Of a DNA stretch of 64,000 bases, positions 34,976 through 47,660 are shown in pieces. The notes under the pieces were generated by a model. It was not told the DNA's origin. It saw only the letters and a list, made by a program, of their open reading frames with translations, and ran no database searches. The translations under genes and the position numbers were made by a program. Numbering within the stretch: the first letter of the stretch is position 1; every line of letters begins with the position of its first letter. Source of the stretch: Nephrocerus scutellatus (taxonomy: Eukaryota; Arthropoda; Insecta; Diptera; Pipunculidae); NCBI GenBank assembly GCA_947095585.1, contig OX352764.1, positions 74,572,816 through 74,636,815 of the forward strand, in the 5' to 3' direction.

Positions 34976-35158
34976 ACCGCTTTAAATTTGCTTTGAATGA
35001 CATTTCTCATATAACTAATTTTTTTTCACAGCTGTTGAGCTGTCAGGCAAAGCAAATGTTCAGCACTTTTAAACTAGAGCTTCCGTTTGTAGCTTCGTTA
35101 CGTAGCTTTACGATTTTCTTTACAATTGCCAAACGAAACGTTGAAGACAAGCCGACAT

Positions 35159-35447
35159 TAGCTATATTGCTTTCAACAAAATGCCTTAGGTATTTTTTGT
35201 GGTTAACGGCTGATCAAAGAAACAGCAAAAACTAACCAAATTTTGGTCAAATTTTGGTTTCATGTGTTTGCCAACTTATCCATATATAATTTTTAAAAGT
35301 CGACTCTGGTGGTGGGAATTATAAATACAAATTTGGTTAAATATTTCTTAACAACAAATTTTTTTTGGTTAACGCTAACCCATTTTCTGGTCTATCCAAT
35401 ATGTTTGTGTTGTAATTTTTATATTTTTGTTGAAAGCAATATAGCTA
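35159..35447. mobile_element. MITE, 289 bp, unit B copy
   Basis: Copy of 27967-28255 carried by the duplication; terminal repeats unchanged. Confidence 0.75.
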
Positions 35448-37343
35448 TTGTGATAGGAAGCATTGAAATCGTATGGCTGAACTCGTAAACGTCAGGCGAA
35501 GCCGAAGCTGAAGCGTGTTTGTGTTTCAGGCATAAGCCAAAAGTAAATCCAAAAAATTTTTAGGATTAAGAAACTAAAGCCATTTTATAGTTATGGTGCT
35601 CACCGTAAGGCGGTAAAACCAAAAGCTGTTGCTTTGAGAATTAAAGTAAAGCCAAGCTGGCTTTGCCAAAGAAATAGTAATTTGCTGTATTGCTTCGGCT
35701 AATCCAGCTTGGCTTACAACATTTTTAGCATTTATTTTAGCAAGTTATACAAATAAATGAGCATCTTCATCCTCTGAGGACTTTCTTTAAAATTTGGTAG
35801 TAATCGTATTTTTACAAATTTATCCGATTTTCTTAAAATTTTGTGTACATATGTATTTCAGGTAAGAATACTTTTTGTAAAAATTTGGAAGTGATCGGAC
35901 CCCAGAGGCAAGGTGCTCCCATATGAATTTTTTAAAAATGAACCTGATTTTATTCAAACTTTATTGCACACATGTGTATTATCTCCGATTAGAGAGTAAG
36001 ATGAACAATTTTAATTTATATGGGTTGTTTTTTCTTTCCTCTTTTATAATTTAATTGAAGCTTTTAAACATAGCATACTAGCATAGCATAAATCAAACAA
36101 GTAAATGTAAATACTTATATATAAATAAATAAATATAAATATTTATCAGTATTGCCTGATTAGATCTGCATTTTAATAAAATAGTTCCATTTACCAAAAT
36201 AGAATCACTTTAGGAAAAGGAATGAATAAAATGAGCAAAGTGACAATTGAAATCCACTCTGGTCGTGAGGTTTCATAGAGACAGAATAGTATATATATAT
36301 TTCGTTCCTGCAAAAAGCTGGAATAAAATTAGTCCGAATGCATGGACATTGTTGTTGTAAACTTATTCTTATTCCTATTCTGGTACAAAGCCAAATCCTA
36401 TTCATATTCCTGTGCCAATGCAGTTCTATTATTTTGATAAAATACTAAATTATTTTTTAAAGAAATTTCATTCGCCGCTAGCTTTATGTTAATTTCTTAT
36501 TTTTATTTAATTTTCTTTATTTTTTGTTATTATTCATAGTTCAATTTACATAGAAATACACTCCAAACCTTTTTGGTCACTTCCAAGGTTGCCAGAAAAA
36601 ATAAAACGGAAACGTAGTTATTAAAAGAATGAAAACATGGGTTTTTGATTTAGTTCATGTTTTTTAAAGCTAAAATATATAGAGTATTTTTCACAAGGAA
36701 TTATAATTCCAATGTTAGTCAATTGATAAAAATCAAAGTATTGAAATAAAAAAAAACTAAGATATAGAAATGGATATAATTAACTCCTGGGGTTGAATAG
36801 GGCAACTAAAAAAAGTATTGGAATTGCATTTCCTTTAAAAAGTAGGAATTCGACGAATTCCAAATTGGAATAGGACATATGGCATTGTAGTTGAGAGACA
36901 GATAGATAGACAGAGATTTGTTATTGGCACGGTAAATCTGAAACTTTTCTAATTTTTTCCCATATTTTAACCTTATTCGAACTATGACGAACATTTTAAA
37001 ATAAAAATGAGCCAAATCGGTCAAGCCGTTTTTAAGCGATGCGGTTACCAACGAACAGCATTTTATTTTTATTTGTATAGATTCCCATACAAATCGCAAA
37101 TTTCGATTTTTCTGGTTCCGAAACCGAACCACTGAACCACAGAACTGAACAGAACGAACGAGAACAAATCAAATCAAACGAAGTAGAGAAAAGACTTTTA
37201 TGAAAAAAATGTAATGATTATGGTAAATGTACTGAAGAAAATCGTAGTAAAGTTTTTTAATTTTTGTAAATTTGGTATGTTTAGCTTCTAGTAGAGTAAA
37301 AAAAATTATTTCGTGTTTTTTTTTTTAGAAAAACGTCGATTTT

Positions 37344-37548
37344 TGCTATATTGCTTTGGCAAAGCCAGCTTGGCTTTAATTTTATTCTCAAAGCAACAGC
37401 TTTTGGTTTTACCGCCTTACGGTGAGCACCATAACTATAAAATAGCTTTAGTTTCTTAATCCTAAAAATTTGTTTGGATTTACTTTCGGCTTTATGCTTA
37501 TGCGATTGTTGTTGTAAGCCAAGCTGGCTTTGCCAAAGCAATATAGCA
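37344..37548. mobile_element. MITE, 205 bp, unit B copy
   Basis: Copy of 30151-30355 carried by the duplication; terminal repeats unchanged. Confidence 0.8.
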
Positions 37549-38107
37549 TATGTATTACGACCCGTTAAGAAACCGTGTCATCGCATTCTAAAGCTCAAAT
37601 CGTCAAAATGATGATATTAAAGTAATTCTGGCAGCACTGGTCACTCTGAAGGAAGTTTCTCACGTTTTTTTTCTATCGTGAAGTCAGTTGCACTTCGGCA
37701 GCCTAATACATATACAATTTAACCAACAGATGGCGATGATCACAAAAGCATAGTCTTAGGGGCATTGTGCATTGTTTAACTTAATACTAGTTTTGATATT
37801 ATCTTCAACAACAACAAATGAAATAAATAATAGATCTAAATCTATATCTAAAATCCAAACTTGATAGCTACAGGATGGACCAACGAAGAAATCATGATGT
37901 TAAACACGAATTGGTTTTCCTATTATTAACATTTTTTGTAACAAAGTAAATTCGTTAAGATTTTAATCTACTATGTTTGTGGAATATCACATATCTTAAA
38001 TGACTCCCATTATCTTCTGACACATTCTAAAGACATGTCGTATTCGTGGACCAACTCCGAAAAGTTTCTTCAATTTGGCCATCAAATTAGATTTATAACA
38101 AGTAATG

Positions 38108-39095
38108 TTTTTTATACACATGTTATCTACGATGGACAACACTTTTTGTAAAAATTTGGAAGTGATAGGACTCGCGGTCGGGGGCACCCACACAAATTTC
38201 ATAAAAAAATACCCGATTTTCTTCAAATTTTATACACATGTGTATCTCCGATGGACAGCAGTTTTTGTGAATATTTGGTAGTGATCGGGCCCCGCGGTCA
38301 GGGTGTATCTCCAATGTGGACAACATCTTTTTGTAAAAACTTGGAAGTGATCGGGCCTCGGGGTCCGGGGGCACCCATACAAATTTTGTAATAAAGTAAC
38401 CGATTTTCTTAAAATTTTATATGTATGTGTATTCCAAATTGACAAAATCTTTTTGTAAAAGTGTGGAAGTGACCGGCCCGAGGGTGCGGGGGCATGGGGT
38501 CCGGGGGCACCCATACAAATTTTGAAAAAAAAGTACCCGATTTTCTTCAAGTTTTATACGCATGTGTGTCTCTGATGGACCTCACTTTTTGTAAAAATTT
38601 GGTAGTGATCGGGCGCTGGGGTCGGGGGGCACCCATACAAATTTTGTAAAAAAAGTGTCCGATTGTCTTTAAATTTTATATGCGAGTGTATCTCCGGCGG
38701 ACAACACTTTTTGTAAAATTTGGCGTGATCAGGCTCTGGGGTCGGGTGGCACCCATACAAATTTTATAAGAAAAAATTACCCGATTTTCCTTAAATTTTA
38801 TACGCATGTGTATCTCCGATGGACAACACTTTTTATAACTTTTTTTTGGCGTAATCGGAACCCCGGTGTCGGATGGACCCATTAAAAAATAAAATTTTAA
38901 AAAATGTACCCGATTTTCTTTAATTTTATACACATGAGTATCTCCAATGGCAACACTTTTTGTACAAATTTTGGAATGATCAGGATAAGGGGGCTCCCAA
39001 ATTTGTTTTTTTAAATGTTACCCGATTTTATTTAAACTTTGCCATTGTGTATCATTTATGGAATTTACACGAAAAATTTGTATGGGTTGTTTTAT
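38108..39095 (+). repeat. ~120-bp repeat array (unit B)
   Basis: Copy of the array at 30940-31955. It starts inside the first unit because of the 52-base deletion, and differs at very few bases. Confidence 0.85.
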
Positions 39096-41055
39096 TTTAA
39101 TCTAGTGGTTGTAATCTTCACATAGCATTTTTGCTGATTCAACTGTCATACTGACAGATGTCCATATAAAAACAGGAATGAAAATATTTAATACTGAAGA
39201 CTTACAGAGGATTTAAAACTTATCTCTAAAAATAGTTAAACGTTTGTTAACTTCTGTCCTAAGATTTCTACCAACACAAAAAGCAACTTTTTTTTTTGTC
39301 AAAAGCAAAATCCGTACAGGCTTGTAAGTCTTATGCCTTAATTTTTTCAATTTTAAGAGCTTTGTTACAAGATTGGGCAAATATGCATTATAGCTTCTTT
39401 CGTTATGTTGACCTCTTAACCTCCTACCACCCACCCGCCAACCACCCACAACCCTAGAAATGTGGGCTGGCGTGTGTCCGCCCCTATTAGGAGAGAGAGG
39501 CTTCCACAGTTTTGAGTTCTTTTGTGAAAACTTAAATTTTCTAAAAGTGGGTGAGCATAAATATTGGTATCAACAAAATTTATATAAAAGACAAACAAAC
39601 ATTTCTAACATTTCTAAAAATTTAATTTTACGCTTTTTCCACATTACCCTTAAAGTAAGCTTAGAAATGCATTTTTTACATGCTATCACCAGTATTTAAA
39701 AAAATCAAAATTGGAGACCGTCACTTCTAAATGGGCGTCAACACCAAACAAGATTGCGGTTTTCGAGGGCTCTATGTGGTCTTTCAGAAAAGGGGTGTTC
39801 AAAAGCTCTAACCGATTAAAAGCTATAATGCACTTTGCTATCTAACGCCTATTTTTGTATGGGAAAAACTCAATCATATAATACTAATTAACCCACTGTA
39901 ATCCAACAAACCACTTAAAAATATTCATTTTAAAAATTTTCTTTGAAAAAACTCAATAATTTTTCATATTCATATAAATTATTAAATGGGGCCAATCGAA
40001 CCACCCTCGACAGAGTTAAAGTAAAAAAATTTACTTTTCAGTAAAAGTTCAACTGTGGGCGTGATTAAAAGTGAGCAGGATAAATATTGGTATTCAATTA
40101 AAGGTAAAAATTAGTTCTACACAGATATAATATTTTTATAAACGTGGCCCAATTTTAATACAAGGTGGATCAATTTTTGTATTTTATACAATTGAGTGGT
40201 ATATCATATGGTTGAGTTTTTCCATACTAAAAGAGGTGTTAAATATTAACTGAGCGCACAGTATTTTACAGTGTACACAATTTTCAAAAACGCCTTTTAA
40301 AATGAAAAACTCGTTTCTATATATAAATAAATTGAAAAATATAAATTAATTGAGCGCACCGTATTTTATATTGTGGCCATAATAATCAAGCACGCCTTTA
40401 AAATGAAAAATTCATTTCTAAACATAAAACAATTGAGCGATGGAAATCACATCATCACGAACTCTTAGCCGCCTTCTTTGAAATTAATATTAAACAATAA
40501 ACACTTCGCGCTTTAAGAAAGCTATACAATCATTACAATTTGTAACAATTCCCAATGAATTCTTTAGAATATATGCTCCTTCACTTACTTTTCCTTACTA
40601 TACTTTATTTTGTTTTCACCCTATCCCTTTTCTCTACTTTGTCCTTCAGGCAATTTTTGCTTTATAATTTACATATATCAGTATATCACAGTTTATACTT
40701 ATATTTATTTGCTCAAATCATCAAACACTTTAATATCCCGTCTTTTCATCTTAAGATGAATAAATGAAATGAAATTAAACCCATTTTTTATGAAATAGTA
40801 TGGCTGTGTGAGAAAACTTGCAGCTTTCATTTGACATCAACATGAGGCCGACTACATTCAAACACGCCCACTTTTATAGAAAAATCATTTTTTACTCTAA
40901 ATATTCTAAAGTAGGTTTGATTTGCCCCATTTTTTTGAAATGGTCGGTAGTTTTATTATCCTTCATATTAACGCTCAAGCTTCCTTCAAACCACTGAACA
41001 AAATTAATGTTTAAAAAAAACTCAAAACATTGAAAGCTCCTACATCATAAGAAGG

Positions 41056-42249
41056 TGGTTTTCGAGTTCTGCTCAATAAGGGTCCATTCTGGTCAGGCAT
41101 TTAAGTTTTTCCAGTACTACAGGTTTCAGTACTAGACAATTTAGTACATTAGCATTCAAAATACATTTGTCAACATTTATTGGTAAATTTATTAAAAAGC
41201 TTTGTTGGTATCAAAGCGTTGTTTCTAATTTACCGTGATGGCATTTTGCGCTCGATTATAACAAGGTGGCAGTGGCACATTTAAACTTTAAATCACCGTT
41301 ATCGGCTAACCATTGCTTCGTTGTTCGTGCATCGTGCTTGGTATATTTGGTTTTTGGTTCGGACTTGGTGGTTTTTTCTTTTTCCGGTAAGAGGAGGTTT
41401 CTTTTCATTCATTGAAATCATTGGTGGTTATTTGTTCGCTTTAAATATTTAATTATTTTGTAACCCGAGAATTATTAAGGTGAGTAATGTGAAAAATTTA
41501 TAAAGTTCTTATCCTCGACCTTGCGTTTTATGAAATTTACAGAGTAGGACAAAATAGAAACCAATTTAAAATTATATACGTGAATGCTTAGAAATAAAAT
41601 TCAGTTGGTTCTCGTGTTTTATGTAGTGGTTTTTTAATAAAAAATCGCTACGTTTTAAAATTTTATATGGAATGTGCAGAAGGATATCGATATTCTATAC
41701 TGAATAAATAGTTATAATTAAAAAAATATACCGTTCTTTAACTAGCTTAGCAATAGAGCGCTGTTTTATTTTTGATAAATGTTTGATTCAAACTATATTG
41801 TATATATATATAAAATTAGCGTTTTTGCAAAAGCAACGCTGAGGTTTTAGCAATTTTTTAAGAAAAACAAATTTGTGTGAGTATTTAATAGTTTCAAATG
41901 CTTAGCTCTAAGTTTAACTTTCACATACATAAATATAAGAAATGTGTAAAGAACCTGTAAAGGAAACTACAGAAATAACTAAAAATTTACAATTTAGAAT
42001 ACACCGTTCTTTTTTTGTAGTCTACCTAGCAACAGTGTTGATCTTCGGTATTCAATTATTCATGCTATGGATGATGTTTTGGATTAAAAATGGCTGCTTG
42101 CTTTGAGGATTTGCAACAACAAAGTGGTTTGTCACATGGCGAATAAAATTTTTTTATATCACATTTACATTTATTCCCCCTGAACTAATTAGTTTGCAAT
42201 TATGGAGTACGTTTAGGCCTTTTTGTTTTTTTTGTGTGAATACCCTACC
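41056..42249. other. Unassigned intergenic stretch
   Basis: No coding gene recognised. The part 41220-41490 is less AT-rich and holds two donor-like sites (CCGGTAAGAG near 41386, AAGGTGAGTAAT near 41480), so an untranslated first exon of a gene to the right, possibly vasa, is conceivable but unproven. Confidence 0.3.
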
Positions 42250-44880
42250 CCGTGTGGTTATCTACCAAACTACCTCCCTAATGAAGGATAGTATGTCCTA
42301 AGTGGCAGAGGTTCCTAATTCTGTCTACGAACATATTTCCTTATGGAAAATACGCCTCCTTAATCAACTTATTGCTGGGCATTCATAGGGAATGTGATCG
42401 GATGATTTCGTCATCATCCGAGCAGAACCTGCATTCTTGTCCGAGCCTAGATTAATTTTGTTAAGGTGATACCGCAAGCCAAAGTGACCTGTAAGAAAAA
42501 ACTTTCCTTATTTCCATTAAGGCTGTAGTACGGCCTGATTAGTTTTTTGGACTGTCTCAGCACTGAGACATTTTCCCAATTAGTCAGACAAAGTTTTTGC
42601 TCCTAATTATTAATTAGCGCTGTGGCGGCAGCCCAGCTAGTTCATCTGTAAATTCGTTGCCTGCATGACAAGGAACTCAACCGAGTTTCACCCAGTTTTG
42701 TCTTGCAAGAGATTTCATTGCATGGTAGCAGCTTTTAAGTGATAAACAATCCATTAACTGGGCCGACAGCGGTTCATGTGTTGCCTGGCAATCTGAAGGT
42801 TTATCCGAGTGCAGATTTTGATGGCATGGAATTCAGCCTGGAAAACCGTGAGATTTTTTCCCATTGACACCGAGACTTGGGTCAAAGACACAAGCTCCAA
42901 CTCCGGGTACCATTTTCAATCCATCTGTGAACCAGACCAGACCCCTAGCGTCCACGGCCGGAAATAATAATAATTTTAGCTCAAATAACCTGCCGAAGGA
43001 GTAGTTTCTGACTATAGTGTCGGCGATAGTGTAAAGCATGTCTCTTTCGGGAATTAAGTCAAGTCCCTCATGGTCACCAGTTTTGTACCTGTATTCAAGC
43101 TGCAGCTTGATAGCGCATCTGGCGACCACCTTCCTAATGAAGATCTAAGGGTAAAGGCCCTATGACAGCTTCTAATGACGCTGTTGGACAGTTACGCAGG
43201 CACCCGTGATACAGAGAAAGAAAATTCTTTGAAGCTTCTGAAGCTTATTTGCCGTTTTCCGTTCAAGAACTTTCGTACGTGATAATGGGCCTCACCATCA
43301 TTGTGTACATCCAGTGTATCATTTTAGGACTTAGACCCCAAGTTCTACCGCAAGGACGTCTGTTGGCCCACATAACCCTAGTTCGATGGCGGACTTAATG
43401 TGAGAACTCCAGCTAAGTCGTTTTTCAAGGATAACTCCATGATTTATAACCTCACTGGAATAAAGTAAAGTGGTACATTTAATAGTGATAGGCCTAGATT
43501 GACAGATAATTCTTTTTGTGAAAGGCACTAAAACGGTTTTGCAAGGATTGATGGATAGTCCTTCTCTGCTGCATTTTTTTTTTTTTTTTATAATGTACAC
43601 ACGCTAAAGGGGTTTGCACCCTTATAATGCTTAGCACAGCGTGGGCGTTAGGAAATTAGGGAGAGGAAAGGATGAGATGTCTATGCACACGTGTCTTAAA
43701 CGACTGCAGATCATATATATGCGGGAACACTGAATCAGGCAATTCATTCCACATAACTATCGTGCGGCTAAGAAGGAATCTCTGAATTGGTTAGTACGTC
43801 CGAAGATAGGCTTAATGGTGGACCCATGAGCTCGAGTTGAGGCACGGGTATTACGGATGGGTTGGAGAATGGGCGGGATGCATCTGGATATTTCTTTTGA
43901 ACACCGCTTGTGGAAAAAGCGATAAAACAGTGACAGGCAGGAAACATTCCTACGATGTTCAAGCGATTCGATTGTTTTCGCGATATGTACATCACCAATA
44001 AGTTTTAACGCGCGGTTCTGAACTCTGTCTAGTAGATGCAATGTGGTCTTGGGAGCACCTGCCCAGACAATGCAGTTGTATTCAAGTTTAGGGCGAATAT
44101 ACGCCTTGTAAATAGTAGCCAGATCTGAAGGAGTGAAGTACATCTTGCACCGTTTTATGAAACCTAAGCATCTCGCAGCATTTTTGGCGATGGCAAATAT
44201 GTGGTCATTCCAACGAAGCTTGTTGTTGACACACATACCGAGAATTGAGAGTTTTTCAGTTTCTTTGATGCAAGATCCATTCATGGTTAAAGTTTGGGGG
44301 TTTAAATTACGCTTGGACGACAGAAGACAGCATTGGGTTTTAGAAGCGTTAAATACAACTCTATTATGTAGGCCCCACCTTGTTATGCTGTCAAGGTCAG
44401 AATTTAACGTGCTTAACATACGTTGTTGTTCAAGTTCCACTTGTGCCGAAGAGGGGCGCGCAGAAAGCGAGAAGTTATATGAAAAGCTAAGAGTACTGTC
44501 GTCAGCAAAGGAATGGATTGGATTAGAGGTGGTGGATAGGAGATCATTAATGAAAATCAGAAAGAGTGTCGGAGATAAAACAGAGCCTTGAGGCTGCTGC
44601 ATCATTTAAAAACTTGTAGTAAAGCACCTTGCATAACACTAGTAACGGTCGTGCTGTACTTACCACTAACAAGAATAGCCAAGTCATCAGCATAACCAAT
44701 GCCGATGTAACCTGATCTCTGTAGGTCGACTAGTGACCAGCACAGAAGGGGGGACAAGAATCTTCCTTGGGGACAATCCTTAATTGCGGTCACGGATACA
44801 GACACTCCTCCTGAGAAGAAAGTAATTTCTCGACTTTCAAGCATGACTGTTGCCCAACGTTAAGGCCTTACTAAAAGTAA
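42250..44880 (-). mobile_element. RNase-H-bearing LINE (I-type), interrupted by another LINE
   Basis: On the - strand the order is RT (44844-44602: RFLSPLLCWSLVDLQRSGY, IGYADDLAILVSGKYST), interruption, RT continuation (43600-43331: CSREGLSINPCKTVLVPF, SSEVINHGVILEKRLSWSSH), then RNase H (43129-42833: VWFTDGLKMVPGVGACVF). RT plus RNase H is typical of the I group of non-LTR elements. Removing the inserted LINE and one target-duplication copy rejoins the RT frame with only a TGG-to-TGA change at the joint (44602-44604 region). Other breaks make it a dead copy. Confidence 0.85.
43575..44593 (-). mobile_element. 5'-truncated LINE inserted in the I-type LINE
   Basis: Flanked by the exact 9-base duplication CTGCTGCAT (43566-43574 and 44594-44602). 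On the - strand it begins at PQGSVLSPTLFLIFINDLL, i.e. inside the RT. It carries SFADDSTLSFSY and KLRWNDHIFAIAKNAARC, and ends in the family tail (CTAATTTCCTAACGCCCAC, then TATAATG) with a poly-A of about 13. The frame is open for about 280 codons, the least damaged LINE in the window, which suggests a fairly recent insertion. It cannot move alone because the endonuclease and half the RT are missing. Confidence 0.9.
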
Positions 44881-45554
44881 GTCGGTCTCACGCACCTCAT
44901 GTACTAGATGCAAAATATCTCCCTAAAATATTAAGGTAGCCCTGTTCTAGTGATTAGCACATTAGCACATTGAGTTTTTTTGCAATCCATTTCTTCCTCT
45001 ATAAAAATAAAAATCCTCTAGTGAACGATCTGTTGTGATGCATACATTGGATCACATTCAAATAAAATCGGGTTAGTTTTGAAGAAATTTACATCGGAAA
45101 TTTACATAGAAATTTACTTAGGGCTCAATCATTTCCAATTTTAATAGAGTGTAGAATTTTAAATAAAATCGAGCTTTTGGCCAAAAAGCCACTAACAAAT
45201 ACATCCGGAGGCGAAGTTAATAAAGCGAATTTAATAAATATCATCAATATCGTCTGCTCATCCACGCTACTAAATTCAACAGTATTCAATTCCAGTCTAC
45301 TCTAATAAATTTTATGTTCTTTTTTCCATATTTTTTACTGTGACAGAAAATCTAAAACAAAAACCAAAATTTTTTAGATTCATCGGAAACATGTACAATT
45401 CTACATGTATAATTCTAATAGATGAAATATAGACCTCAATGTACTGGTTACGACCAATGCTCTTACAATGGAAAAATTTAATACTTAATTGTTGATTGTT
45501 GTTGTTATAAGTCTATTTTTCCATTGCTCACTGAACTGATTGTCTTTTTCAATA
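44881..45554. other. AT-rich intergenic stretch
   Basis: Nothing recognised on either strand. Confidence 0.4.
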
Positions 45555-46290
45555 TTTCCAAAAAGATTAATATCTGTTGGAGCAGATTGATCATTTGGCT
45601 GTCAAACAGATCAGTCTGTTAAGCTTAGAATTTTGATGAAGATAATTTTTCGCAGATATGGAATTTAATACAAAGAAGTTAATGAAGATTTAGCTCTGTT
45701 CAAGATGTACACTCATTCCTAAAATAAACATACGAGAAATACATTAAGCGTGCTCTTAGAAAGGAAAAAGTTATACTTAAGACTTACAAAGATTCTATGG
45801 ATTTTGGTTTTTACAAAAAAAAAATTGCTCGGTATGTTTGGAAATCCATACAATCTTATAAGTTATTCCATTGTGGAGAGCTTCCTGAAATTTCATTGTT
45901 GGAACTGATGTCTTTTCGATTTTCCCAAAAAGATAGTATTTATATGTTGAAGCAGATTGATCATTTGGCTGTCGTCAACTTGCCTAAACAGATCAGTCTC
46001 AGTCTGTTAATCTTATAATTTTGATCGACGATAATTTTCGCAGATATGGAATATAATATAAAAAAAATTAATGTAGATTTAGCTCTATTCAAGATGTACT
46101 ATTATATCTAAAATAAGCACGATTTAATTCTCTTGTTCGATTTGCAGAGAAAAACATTAAGCGTGCTCTTACTATATAAAATTTTATACTTAAGACTTAC
46201 ATTGTTGTGTGTTTTGGTTTTGACAAAAAAAATGTTTGCTCCTCAAGTTGGAAATCCATACCATCTTCTTGTAAGTATTAAGTTTTTCCA
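45555..46290 (+). repeat. Diverged tandem duplication, unit about 370 bp
   Basis: The blocks GCAGATTGATCATTTGGCTGTC, AACAGATCAGTCT, TTTCGCAGATATGGAAT, TTTAGCTCT.TTCAAGATGTAC and ATTAAGCGTGCTCTTA occur in the same order at 45580-45790 and 45950-46175. Unclassified; no protein sense. Confidence 0.65.
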
Positions 46291-46639
46291 TTGTGTGATT
46301 TTTAAAATAACGTCCAAAACCAAATTGTAAACGACGTGCGTAGGTTGTATGAAATATAAAGAACATGTACAACAAAGAAGGGCATGCATTGGAAAGTTAC
46401 AACTAAGGCATGCAGAACCGCATGCATTTATTTGGTGAACCGGGATTTCAATGCTGACTTTTTTGAAAACCGGGTACCCGGCTCTTGCCCGGTTCTGGGT
46501 AAATTTGGAAATTTCTAAGAAATTAAAGGACAACGTATATATTTATGATAGAAACTCAATATTTACTTAATTTTTTAAAAATATTATTTCTGTATTTATT
46601 ATTAGTATTATTATTTATTTTCTTCTTAAAGTACGATCA

Positions 46640-47330
46640 ATACAAAATATACAAACTTTCATCGTTAAGCGAAGATCTGATCTTTGTAGCGGTCTTTCCA
46701 CACCCAGAAAAAACTCGTTCGTATTCCACACTGACAGGTGGTATTGAATTTAATTGGTCAAAGCATCTTGTGAGATTTGCTCCACGGTTACCCTAAACTT
46801 CAAAAATTACCAGCTTTTTTATATTATTTTTGTGACATCTTCGTCGTTTGATATCCAAACTTTCATCTCTTAGCGGAGATCTGATCTCTGTAGCGGTCTT
46901 TCCACATCCAGAAAAAAATCGTTCGAATTCCACACTGACAGGTGGTATTGAATTTAAATTTTCAAAGATTTTTTTGATTATTTTTGTGACATCTTTGTCG
47001 TTTGAATCACATTTATCGTCTTCGAAAGCGTCTTTCTTTGGTTTCTTTTAGGGCACATCCAAAACTATCAAATGCATTGCAAGTTGTTGCTTACAAGAAA
47101 GTAGTTTTCCAACTTTATGCATCATAGGGTCGCCATCTGTTGTGATGCATACAATCTTTTCATGCAAATTCAGACCCAAAATTTCCAGTTCTCCTCAATT
47201 AGTTCAATGCAGCTTTTTGTCGGCAGCAAAGATACCAAATTCCAAAAGTCATGCATAACGTGAGTGTTCACGTTAAAATACCGACGGTTTCACTCATCAA
47301 AAAATACGACTGAATCGAATGCCTTGTGAT
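46640..47330 (-). pseudogene. hAT transposase remnant with duplicated C-terminus
   Basis: On the - strand, 47250-47050 reads LGLNLHEKIVCITTDGDPM, then MHKVGKLL, the DG catalytic region of hAT transposases. 46990-46850 reads NSIPPVSVEFERFFSGCGK, TATEIRSPLRDESLD, the hAT dimerisation domain. A second, diverged copy of the dimerisation segment is at 46795-46645. Stops and shifts throughout. Confidence 0.7.
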
Positions 47331-47429
47331 TTTCAGCGTTGTTATTCAATTTTGTACTGTTGCTGAACCATTTTACTATATTTGATAATAATGCTTCGAA
47401 TAGTGTTTCTATTGGCTACCATCGGGCTT

Positions 47430-47660
47430 CAGGGCCCGTTCACCCAAAAAATTTTACAAAAAGTTTTGTCCATAGGATTCAACATGTGTGTATAAAATTT
47501 GACGAAAATCGGGTAAATTTTTTAAAATTTTGTTTGGGTCTTTTCGACAACGGGGCCCGGTCACTCCAAAATTTTTACAAAAAGTGTTGTCCATCGAGAT
47601 ACACATGCGTATACAATTTGAAGAAAATCGGGTACTTTTTTTTATAAAATTTGTATGGGT
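47430..47660 (-). repeat. ~120-bp repeat element, inverted, about two units
   Basis: On the - strand: CCCGATTTTCTTCAAATTGT, TCGATGGACAACACTTTTTG and a second unit to 47440. It abuts the 3' end of the LINE at 47661 with no gap, so an open frame (47575-47796) runs from RNase H into the repeat. Confidence 0.75.

Larger units (their letters stand above)
33917..41055 (+). repeat. Tandem duplication, unit B (7139 bp)
   Basis: Offset from unit A is 7192 at the left and 7139 at the right; the main cause is the loss of 52 bases at about 38109. The inner junction 33916/33917 joins the end of one unit to the interior of the LINE without clear shared sequence, and the right edge (41056) passes into unrelated sequence. 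Confidence 0.95.

Noticed and set aside
43757..44605. 282-codon open frame as a possible host gene
   Set aside because: It is LINE reverse transcriptase with FADD motif, poly-A tail and target duplication.
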